DNA of 5,261 nucleotides from Anaerolineales bacterium (GTDB lineage Bacteria; Chloroflexota; Anaerolineae; Anaerolineales; DRMV01), in assembly GCA_027026295.1 (NCBI GenBank), contig JALVOR010000046.1:1855-7115 (forward strand), written 5' to 3'. This document shows positions 1 through 4,559 of this stretch, in pieces (within the stretch, counting starts at the first letter, position 1; the number at the start of each line of letters is the position of its first letter). The notes below the pieces were generated by a model. The model was not told the origin of the DNA. It did no database searches and saw only the letters and a list, made by a program, of their open reading frames with translations. The position numbers were made by a program, and so were the translations under genes.

Positions 1-465
1 CCCAACAACAACCGACCCGCTTATCCCACGCCTTCCGCGCCTCCCGGCGGTGGGGGTGGGCAGGTCGCCCGCCTCAAAGTCGCGGTGAAGTACGCACCGC
101 CCACCAAGGGGCAGGCTTTCCTCGTCAGGGTTGAGATAACGAACACCGGCGGCGACACTATCCACGTGTGCGCCATCAACTTCCGCGGCCCACTGGCCGA
201 AATTCTGGAGCACGACGCGCTGGTATCGCCCCCGGGCTGGAATTACTGGGTTGAGGGCGGCGCGTATGAGCAGGGCGCGGTTTTTGACGACTGTATCTAT
301 ATCTCCCCTGGGGAGACCCAAACCGCCGTGTTCACGATGCGAAGTTATGTGTCGGCGGTTTGGAGCGGCGAGGTCGGCCTTTGCGGGCAGCCGTTCAGCG
401 AGGATGCCGACCCAGCCGTGTTAGACGATTGTGTTTACATCCCCGCAACGATTACCGTTCCGTAG
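1..465 (+). CDS. Secreted/surface beta-domain protein, 5'-truncated by the window edge
   Basis: The frame is open from base 1 to the TAG at 463-465, so this is the last 154 codons of a longer gene. A GTG at 85 is not a credible start, because the reading frame and its low-complexity linker continue upstream of it. The visible part begins with a Pro/Asn/Gly-rich linker (about residues 1-20, ending in five glycines). A beta-rich domain of about 130 residues follows, in which a stretch reading VEITNTGG resembles the start of CARDB/Ig-like extracellular folds. Four cysteines are present, two of them in near-identical DDCIYI and DDCVYI motifs (bases 286-303 and 424-441), consistent with disulfides outside the cytoplasm. 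The stop codon lies within the ribosome-binding site of the next gene, so the two are probably co-transcribed and translationally coupled. A pilus-associated or cell-surface role is inferred from context only. The family is not recognised with certainty. Confidence 0.75.
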   Translation, partial: PNNNRPAYPTPSAPPGGGGGQVARLKVAVKYAPPTKGQAFLVRVEITNTGGDTIHVCAINFRGPLAEILEHDALVSPPGWNYWVEGGAYEQGAVFDDCIYISPGETQTAVFTMRSYVSAVWSGEVGLCGQPFSEDADPAVLDDCVYIPATITVP

Positions 466-469
466 GAGG
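465..469 (+). promoter_or_regulatory. Ribosome-binding site overlapping the upstream stop codon
   Basis: GGAGG begins on the last base of the upstream TAG stop. It sits 3 nt before the ATG at 473 and 6 nt before a second in-frame ATG at 476. It places the start of the tadB-like gene here rather than at the upstream in-frame GTG at 431, and it suggests that ribosomes ending the first gene re-initiate on the second. Confidence 0.75.
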
Positions 470-472
470 CGC

Positions 473-1381
473 ATGATGCTGAATATGCTTGGGGCGCTGC
501 TGGCCGCCGGCGCGCTGGCGGCAATGGGCTATTTTGCAGCCCAGGAGATTGTGCGCCGCGCGTCTTCGGTGCAGGCATTGGAGAACTTTTACAGCGCCGC
601 GCAGGATGAGGCTGCGCCTGTGCCCGTGGGCAGTCAGGCGCACAAAATCCGCCTTGCGTTGGGCGGGTGGGCGGCAGGCAGGGAAACGACTGCCTACCAC
701 GCCCTGGGCGGTGGGGCAGGCATTGTGCTCACCGGCGCGCTGGCTGCATTCGGCTTGCCGGGGTTGGTGAGCCTCGGTTTGGGTTTCGCGCTGGCTTACG
801 TTGGCCTCAATTCGTGGATTAGCGGGCGCTGGCGGAAGACCGTGCGAAGCATTGAGACGGAGATGCCCACCTTTTTGCGAACTTTGGGCAGCATGATACA
901 GGTCACGCCCAACGTGCTTGACGCGTTGGACGAAACCACTGCCGCGCTGGATGAGAAAGGCGCACTGCGGGCATGGATGCAGCGGTTTATCAGTGAGTTG
1001 CGCCTGCATGGGCGCAAGGGCTTTGAAACCATGCGCGCAGAAGCGCAGGCGATTTCCCCAACGCTGCTTTTGGCTGTGGTGGAAATTGGCCGCCTGTGGG
1101 AGACGGGCGGGGCGCAGTTTGCCGCCGCGTTCAAACAGGCGGCAGAGAACCAGGCGCGCATTTTGCGCGCCCGCAACCGCGCCCAGTCCGAGATTGACGG
1201 CGCGCGGAGCACCTTGCGGGTGATTTTGCTTACCCTGGGTGGAGCGGTGGCCTTTACGGTGAAAGTGCAGCCCCAGCAATTCAACACCGCTGTTGGGCGC
1301 TTTGGCCTGCTGGGGCTGGCGCTGCTGGCCGCCGCGGGCTGGATGCTGTTACAGTCCATGATGGACGAGGTGCTGCAATGA
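473..1381 (+). CDS. tadB: TadB-like pilus assembly platform protein (type II secretion F domain)
   Basis: This 302-residue polytopic inner-membrane protein probably forms half of the platform that couples a TadA-type ATPase to pilin polymerisation. An N-terminal membrane helix (about 5-23) is followed by a soluble stretch (25-75) and a hydrophobic pair (about 78-112). A cytoplasmic helical domain (about 124-245) follows, whose start, EMPTFLRTLGSMIQ, matches the usual opening of T2SSF/GspF repeats. Two C-terminal membrane segments lie at about 247-264 and 277-294. The size fits the TadB/TadC family (about 290-330 residues). The start at 473 (or 476) is chosen for the GGAGG just upstream. Its stop overlaps the next start by 4 nt (ATGA), so it is translated together with the tadC-like gene. 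The split between TadB and TadC rests on gene order, not on a diagnostic residue. Confidence 0.85.
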   Translation: MMLNMLGALLAAGALAAMGYFAAQEIVRRASSVQALENFYSAAQDEAAPVPVGSQAHKIRLALGGWAAGRETTAYHALGGGAGIVLTGALAAFGLPGLVSLGLGFALAYVGLNSWISGRWRKTVRSIETEMPTFLRTLGSMIQVTPNVLDALDETTAALDEKGALRAWMQRFISELRLHGRKGFETMRAEAQAISPTLLLAVVEIGRLWETGGAQFAAAFKQAAENQARILRARNRAQSEIDGARSTLRVILLTLGGAVAFTVKVQPQQFNTAVGRFGLLGLALLAAAGWMLLQSMMDEVLQ

Positions 1382-2277
1382 TGAGTACCGTTTTGAGCCT
1401 GTTGGGTATCCTGCTGGCTGCTGCGGCGTTAGCCGTGGTGGGGTACTACGGTGCGCGCTGGGCGGTGTCCATGTCGGAAGGCTACGGCCACCTGCTGGAC
1501 TACCGCGCCGCGGGTGAAGATGCTGCGCCTTCCCGCACCGAGCAGCGCGCGTTGAGGCTGTTTGGCAGGGTGATGTCGCTGGACGAGTGGGAGCGGCGCT
1601 TGCGCTGGGCGCAGCGCAATGGACGCTTTCAGGGCAAACGGCTGGGAAACTTTGCCGTGCAGTCGCTGGGGTTTGGCCTGTTTGGCTTCGCGCTGGCCGT
1701 GCTGTTGAGCGCCCCCATAACCTGGGTGCTGCCGGTGATGGGCGCAGCCATGCCGTGGGTGCGCCTTTACAGCGCGGCGGAAGACGCGCGGGATAGAACC
1801 ACGCGAGACCTCCCGGCGGTGGCCGCCGTGGTTGCTTCCGAACTTGCCGCGGGCACGCCCGCAGATGAGGCCGTGCGCCGCGCCGCGGTGCTTCCCGGCC
1901 CTCTGGCGGGTTTGCTTGCGGATGCCATGACGTTTTCGCGGGAAACAGGCCGCCCCCTGTTCGCCGATGTGCATTCCCCCGTGCGGGGCGCACTGGTGGA
2001 GGTGTTTACCCGTGAAGGCGTGCCGCAACTGGCGGTGTTTGCGCGCCAACTCAATGCCGTGGCCGTCAAGGGCGTTGAGGGCGCAGCGATGATGAGCGGC
2101 GTCGCCCAAAGCCTCGCGGATGAGTACCAGGCCATGATAGAGCGGCGAATAGAGCAACTGGATAGCCGCATCTGGCCGGTGATTGCCCTGTTTTTCTTCT
2201 TCCCCTTCGTGGGCTTGATTTTGCTGGTCAACCTGCTGCCCGCACTGGCGGCAATGAGCGGTGTAGGCGGTATGTAG
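1378..2277 (+). CDS. tadC: TadC-like pilus assembly platform protein (type II secretion F domain)
   Basis: This 299-residue membrane protein is the likely partner of the preceding TadB-like protein in the inner-membrane platform. It has an N-terminal helix (about 3-23), a charged linker (25-90) and a hydrophobic pair (about 93-128). The T2SSF-type helical domain (about 140-262) opens with RDLPAVAAVVASELAAGTP, the family's typical pattern of a proline, small residues and a Gly-Thr/Ser turn. A strong C-terminal membrane helix runs over about 265-290. The start at 1378 overlaps the upstream stop as ATGA, and a GAGGTG 5 nt before it serves as ribosome-binding site. A second ATG follows immediately, the same tandem ATGATG start as in the upstream gene. 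The N-terminus resembles that of the upstream protein (MM, an Ala/Leu-rich helix, then GY and a later acidic Ala-Ala-Pro), which fits an old tandem duplication. Confidence 0.85.
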   Translation: MMSTVLSLLGILLAAAALAVVGYYGARWAVSMSEGYGHLLDYRAAGEDAAPSRTEQRALRLFGRVMSLDEWERRLRWAQRNGRFQGKRLGNFAVQSLGFGLFGFALAVLLSAPITWVLPVMGAAMPWVRLYSAAEDARDRTTRDLPAVAAVVASELAAGTPADEAVRRAAVLPGPLAGLLADAMTFSRETGRPLFADVHSPVRGALVEVFTREGVPQLAVFARQLNAVAVKGVEGAAMMSGVAQSLADEYQAMIERRIEQLDSRIWPVIALFFFFPFVGLILLVNLLPALAAMSGVGGM

Positions 2278-2279
2278 CG

Positions 2280-2702
2280 ATGTGGGGGAGTGCGCTTGTA
2301 CTGGCGTGGCTGGCGGCGGGCGCGGTGTGGGACTGGAAAACCCGCACCGTGCCCAATGGCTGGACGCTGCCGCTGCTGGCCGCGATGTTGGGGTTGCGCG
2401 TGTGGTGCGGGCGCTGGCAGGTCGTGGGTGTGGCGCTGCTGCTGGGGTATCTGGTGTTGTGGGCGCGCGATGCAATGGGTGGGGCGGATGTCAAAATTGG
2501 GCTTGCGCTTACGCTGTTTTCCCCGTGGTACGGTTATTTGTCCCTCGTTGGTGCGGTGGGGCTGGCCGTTGTATGGAAAAAGCGCACCCTTGAAGACCAC
2601 ACGCCCGCGGTGGTTGGGATGTTTGCTGCCGTTTTTCTCTTGACAACCCTCATTGCCCTGCATATAATCAAAGCGTCTGCCCTGGGCGTAGTGTGCCTGT
2701 AA
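2280..2702 (+). CDS. tadV: Minimal prepilin peptidase, A24 family (TadV/CpaA type)
   Basis: This 140-residue integral membrane aspartyl protease would cleave the leader from Flp-type pilins and TadE-like pseudopilins. Both catalytic aspartates of the A24 family are visible. D18 lies in WDWKTRTVPN, which follows the first membrane helix and carries the usual downstream Pro-Asn. D70 lies in GGADVK, a variant of the GxGDxK motif with alanine before the aspartate. There is no N-terminal methyltransferase domain, as is normal for the short CpaA/TadV branch. About five hydrophobic segments are seen (3-17, 27-42, 46-62, 73-97 and 109-130). The ATG lies 2 nt after the tadC-like stop, with TAGGCGG 9 nt upstream. 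The last codons contain a perfect sigma70 promoter that forces a His-Ile-Ile codon run using ATA, and the TAA stop forms part of the terminator stem that follows. Confidence 0.9.
   Translation: MWGSALVLAWLAAGAVWDWKTRTVPNGWTLPLLAAMLGLRVWCGRWQVVGVALLLGYLVLWARDAMGGADVKIGLALTLFSPWYGYLSLVGAVGLAVVWKKRTLEDHTPAVVGMFAAVFLLTTLIALHIIKASALGVVCL
2640..2668 (+). promoter_or_regulatory. Perfect consensus sigma70 promoter inside the peptidase gene
   Basis: TTGACA (2640-2645) and TATAAT (2663-2668) match the sigma70 consensus at all twelve positions and are separated by the optimal 17 bp. Initiation would be expected near 2675. An exact match is very unlikely by chance in GC-rich DNA. It faces the flp-like pilin gene at 2769, but an intrinsic terminator lies between promoter and gene. 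Confidence 0.8.
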
Positions 2703-2732
2703 AAGGCCGCCCGAAAAAGGGCGGGCTTTTTT
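2701..2732 (+). terminator. Strong rho-independent terminator after the peptidase gene
   Basis: A 12-position stem with one internal G-G mismatch pairs 2701-2712 with 2719-2730 around the loop GAAAAA (2713-2718). Six T residues follow at 2727-2732, then G and four more T. The A-rich foot of the left arm pairs with part of the T-tract, so the structure could also act on the opposite strand. The TAA stop of the peptidase gene (2700-2702) is built into the stem. This ends the tadB-tadC-peptidase transcript and also lies in the path of transcripts from the promoter at 2640-2668. Confidence 0.9.
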
Positions 2733-2757
2733 GTTTTAACCGTCCAACCTTTCCTTC

Positions 2758-2764
2758 GGAGGTG
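2758..2764 (+). promoter_or_regulatory. Strong ribosome-binding site of the pilin gene
   Basis: GGAGGTG, a near-perfect Shine-Dalgarno match, ends 4 nt before the ATG at 2769. It supports a 54-codon gene here despite its short length and fits high-level translation of a major pilin. Confidence 0.75.
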
Positions 2765-2768
2765 CTTT

Positions 2769-2933
2769 ATGTTTGCTAATACCGTTTCCCGCCTTTATCG
2801 TGATGTGCGCGCCCGCTTTGTGGAAGACGGCCTTTACATTGCCGGTGCGGTGATTGCCGTTATCGCGGTGATTATCCAACTCGGCCCCAAAGTCGCCCAT
2901 GTGTTTCAGCAGGCGTTGGACGCTTTGCCCTGA
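2769..2933 (+). CDS. flp: Flp-like class IVb pilin (54 residues)
   Basis: This short gene has a strong ribosome-binding site. Its 54-residue product has the Flp pilin layout: a short basic leader (MFANTVSRLYRDVR), an acidic residue just before the helix (E19), a single hydrophobic helix (about 22-38) rich in Ala, Val and Ile, and a short amphipathic tail ending near QALDALP. Its size matches the 50-60 residues usual for Flp. It would be embedded in the inner membrane, cleaved by the adjacent peptidase and polymerised into the filament. If E19 is the conserved Glu at +5, cleavage falls between R14 and A15. The canonical glycine at -1 is therefore absent, and +6 is Asp instead of Tyr/Phe. It is the first gene after the terminator and lies 11 nt before the TadE-like gene. 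It could instead be a minor pilin. Confidence 0.75.
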   Translation: MFANTVSRLYRDVRARFVEDGLYIAGAVIAVIAVIIQLGPKVAHVFQQALDALP

Positions 2934-2944
2934 CGGAGGGGCGC

Positions 2945-3349
2945 ATGAAGTTTTTTAGAGACGAGCGAGCGCGCCTGATTGAAGACGCGCTTACGCTCCC
3001 CGTCTTGCTGCTTGTGACCGTGGCAATGCTCAATGTCTTCGTATATGGGCTTGCCGGGGTTTCTGCCGCCAATGCCGCGGAGTACGCCGCACGGCAGGCG
3101 TCCGTGGCGCAGGCCAACCAGCAGGCCGTGGCTGTGGCCGCAGCGCGGGGGAGGTTAGAGCAACTGCCCATTGGGGCGCAGTTTCACGTGGCTACTATTG
3201 CCCCCGCCAGGCGCGGCTCACGGGTTGCTGTAACCGTCACCTACGAGGTGCCCAACTGGTTCCGCGGTCTGGCTGCCATGTTCGGCGTGGACACGCCGCC
3301 AACCCTTCACGGGCGTGCGGTGAGTTACTTTCGGAAAGAGGGCTGGTAA
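2945..3349 (+). CDS. tadE: TadE-like pseudopilin
   Basis: The product has 134 residues, with a short charged leader (MKFFRDER) and a hydrophobic helix (about 14-38). After the helix comes AANAAEYAARQASVAQA, the Ala-rich helical pattern with a glutamate and Arg that marks TadE-like proteins, followed by a small beta-rich periplasmic domain (about 78-130). TadE-type pseudopilins are processed like pilins and are thought to initiate or cap Tad pili. The putative cleavage region is ERARLIEDAL, with E13 as the +5 Glu and R8 where glycine is expected, nearly the same as in the Flp-like pilin. GGAGGGG begins 10 nt upstream of the ATG and supports this start. The stop overlaps the next start by one base (TAATG). 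Confidence 0.8.
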   Translation: MKFFRDERARLIEDALTLPVLLLVTVAMLNVFVYGLAGVSAANAAEYAARQASVAQANQQAVAVAAARGRLEQLPIGAQFHVATIAPARRGSRVAVTVTYEVPNWFRGLAAMFGVDTPPTLHGRAVSYFRKEGW

Positions 3350-3807
3350 TGCGAAAGCAGTGGCTTTCCCGCGGCGGCTCAATGGTGTGGGTGGCCGTGT
3401 TCATGCTGGCAATCCCGCCGATGATTTTGGCGCTGGTCAACAGCGTGCGCCTGGTGCAGGCTGTTTACACTGTGCGTAACGCCGTGAGTACGGGGTGCCT
3501 GGCTGGTAGCCAGGAAGCAAACTTTCGCTATTACCGCAATCAGGGAGAGGTCTATCTTTACGAGCAGGCCGTCCGCATTGTCAGCGGGCATTGGTGGCTC
3601 CAGGCAACCCAGGGGCTTTCCGATGAGGGCGTCATTTCTGCCCGCGAATTCAATACACGGATAGCAAGAGCGGCGGACGGGCGGGGCGTCAGCGTGACCT
3701 GCACAGGCGCAGCCGAGTATCGCGTCTGGGGCGTGGACGCTTCTGTGCCGTTGCGGTACGAGACAACGGTTGAGACGCTTTTCAACCCTGTACCTGAACA
3801 GCCATAA
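3349..3807 (+). CDS. Second TadE/TadG-like pseudopilin or minor pilin
   Basis: The 152-residue product has a basic leader (MRKQWLSRGG), one hydrophobic helix (about 12-32) and a periplasmic domain with two cysteines (C50 and C118) that could form a disulfide. After the helix a stretch with R34, Q37, Y40 and N44 leads into mixed alpha/beta sequence. A glycine pair at 9-10 could be the -1 position, but the residue five after it is Val, not Glu, as in minor pseudopilins such as TadG or GspK. The one-base overlap with the TadE-like gene and the AAGAGGG upstream support co-translation and this start. A TadG-like role in surface or tip assembly is inferred. Full-length TadG is much longer and usually carries a von Willebrand domain, which is absent here, so no gene symbol is given. 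Confidence 0.7.
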   Translation: MRKQWLSRGGSMVWVAVFMLAIPPMILALVNSVRLVQAVYTVRNAVSTGCLAGSQEANFRYYRNQGEVYLYEQAVRIVSGHWWLQATQGLSDEGVISAREFNTRIARAADGRGVSVTCTGAAEYRVWGVDASVPLRYETTVETLFNPVPEQP

Positions 3808-3813
3808 CATGCA

Positions 3814-3826
3814 GCGCCAAAGGCGC
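3814..3826 (+). repeat. Small inverted repeat
   Basis: GCGCC (3814-3818) and GGCGC (3822-3826) form a perfect 5-bp stem around AAA, directly before the larger hairpin. GGCGC could instead pair with GCGCC at 3875-3879, enclosing the larger hairpin. Confidence 0.55.
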
Positions 3827-3827
3827 A

Positions 3828-3862
3828 GCACACCGCGGCGCACCCGCGGGGCTGCGGTGTGC
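3828..3862 (+). repeat. 12-bp hairpin between pilin block and small gene
   Basis: Arms 3828-3839 and 3851-3862 are complementary over 12 positions with a single G-U wobble. The 11-nt loop contains the palindrome CCCGCGGG. The structure is very GC-rich and lacks a following U-tract, so a role as an mRNA-stabilising or processing element is more likely than termination. Confidence 0.7.
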
Positions 3863-3918
3863 ACGCAGCGCAACGCGCCCTTTGTTTCGTTCACCACGAC
3901 ACGAAGGGACGGTGTGCC

Positions 3919-4062
3919 ATGCGAAAAACAAACGCCTTTGGCGCGATGGTATGGGTCAGCCTGGTTTGGCTGGCGCTTGATGCTTACCTGGGTCGGTTGC
4001 TTGCGGTCAAGACACAACGGTTATTCGCCGGTGTGTTGCTGGCGCTGAACCGTTTGCCTTGA
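3919..4062 (+). CDS. 47-residue membrane peptide with pilin-like N-terminus
   Basis: The ATG at 3919 is preceded by AAGGGA at a 9-nt distance. The product is one hydrophobic helix (about 9-30) between a short basic leader (MRKTNAFG) and a basic tail. Its N-terminus, MRK followed by a glycine and then A-MVWV, parallels the second pseudopilin (MRK, glycine, S-MVWV), and both later have an RL pair after the helix. This suggests a truncated paralogue or a mini-pilin. It could be exported and processed at G8/A9, or it could be a small membrane regulator. It is flanked on both sides by hairpin-forming gaps. An upstream GTG at 3859 in the same frame lies inside the large hairpin and has no ribosome-binding site. 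No family is recognised. Confidence 0.55.
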   Translation: MRKTNAFGAMVWVSLVWLALDAYLGRLLAVKTQRLFAGVLLALNRLP

Positions 4063-4063
4063 A

Positions 4064-4103
4064 GCAGCCCGCGCGGGGGCCGCGGTCACGAAGGCCGGGC
4101 TGC
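4064..4103 (+). repeat. Nested hairpin upstream of the membrane protein gene
   Basis: GCAGCCCG (4064-4071) and CGGGCTGC (4096-4103) are a perfect 8-bp inverted repeat. Inside it, CGCGG (4072-4076) pairs with CCGCG (4080-4084) around GGG. It starts 2 nt after the 47-residue gene and ends 24 nt before the next ATG. There is no T-tract, so it is probably an mRNA structure and not a terminator. Confidence 0.6.
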
Positions 4104-4127
4104 CGCCGACCCACAAGCGAGGCTTGC

Positions 4128-4559
4128 ATGGAAATTGAACTGGAATTTGAAGGCAACGGCGTTTGGCTGGCGGTGATGGCTGCCGTGATTGTCGCCCTGG
4201 TTGCTTTGGGCGCGCTGGGGCGGGCGGTAACGCCCAACCCGCCGCACGTACTCACGTGGCGCGACTGGCGCTTTCTGGCCGTTCAGCGCGAGTACAACCG
4301 CGAACTGGCTGCATTGCGGAAAGATGGACAAACCCTTGCCGCCCTGGTGGATGGACAACCCACAATTGAAACCGCATGGAAGGCCGAGGAAATCCTGAAG
4401 CGGGTGCGGGGCGATGAGGGCTTGCCCGTCCTGGCTGGCCGCCGGGCAGCCGTGGCAGATGCAGCGCAGGCGATTATGGACTGGGTGAGCGGCGTTGGAA
4501 GCAGGGAAAACGCTGTGGAGGCGGTAAACAATGCTTTGGAGAGGCTTCGGGATGAGTGA
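4128..4559 (+). CDS. Unrecognised single-pass membrane protein
   Basis: The 143-residue product begins with an acidic patch (MEIELEFEG), then one membrane helix (about 12-31). A mostly helical, charged soluble domain follows (about 40-143), with a Trp-rich entry (TWRDWRFL) and two likely helix bundles (about 45-75 and 80-140). The start at 4128 is chosen because GCGAGG lies 5 nt upstream. The in-frame TTG at 4059 would translate through the hairpin into a basic, low-complexity leader. The short acidic N-terminus before the helix does not look like a signal peptide, so an N-terminal anchor is the best description, with topology uncertain. It overlaps the next gene by 8 nt, so the two products probably act together. 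No family is recognised. A pilus-accessory role is inferred from location only. Confidence 0.75.
   Translation: MEIELEFEGNGVWLAVMAAVIVALVALGALGRAVTPNPPHVLTWRDWRFLAVQREYNRELAALRKDGQTLAALVDGQPTIETAWKAEEILKRVRGDEGLPVLAGRRAAVADAAQAIMDWVSGVGSRENAVEAVNNALERLRDE

Larger units (their letters stand above)
2675..2768 (+). promoter_or_regulatory. Possible attenuator leader of the pilin operon
   Basis: Transcription from the consensus promoter would make a leader of about 94 nt before the pilin start, with the intrinsic terminator in its first 60 nt. GGGCG at 2684-2688 could pair with CGCCC at 2708-2712, the top of the terminator's left arm, giving a weak 5-bp competitor structure. This is an inference from layout. 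No known riboswitch, T-box or protein-binding motif is recognised. Confidence 0.3.
3808..3918 (+). other. Hairpin-rich intergenic region
   Basis: This 111-bp gap carries two successive inverted repeats (3814-3826 and 3828-3862) and a GCAGCGC direct repeat (3811-3817 and 3865-3871). It has no convincing -35/-10 pair and no gene. It separates the pseudopilin block from the 47-residue gene. It may serve in mRNA stability, processing or weak termination. The T-content after the hairpins (CCCTTTGTTT at 3878-3887) is too poor for a confident intrinsic terminator. Confidence 0.6.

Noticed and set aside
46..60. G-rich tract as a phase-variable repeat or G-quadruplex
   Set aside because: It simply encodes the polyglycine end of a linker. 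The G runs are short and mixed, and nothing around them suggests switching.
431..472. Upstream in-frame GTG start for the tadB-like gene
   Set aside because: It lies inside the previous gene, lacks a ribosome-binding site and adds a basic leader. GGAGG at 465-469 points to the ATG at 473 or 476.
452..2663. Long open frames on the minus strand opposite the platform and peptidase genes
   Set aside because: They are His/Arg/Pro/Ala-rich antisense shadows of GC-rich genes, with no membrane pattern, recognisable motif or ribosome-binding site.
3876..3887. Possible intrinsic terminator after the 3828-3862 hairpin
   Set aside because: The T-content is low and interrupted and lies 14 nt or more from the stem, so it does not meet the usual pattern.
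3770..4048. Alternative + strand frame spanning the pseudopilin end and the hairpin gap
   Set aside because: It overlaps two better-supported genes, starts inside the pseudopilin and encodes an Arg/Thr-rich sequence without domain features.
4059..4127. TTG start extending the 143-residue membrane protein upstream
   Set aside because: It overlaps the previous stop, runs through a hairpin and gives an Arg/Pro-rich leader. The ATG at 4128 has GCGAGG upstream.
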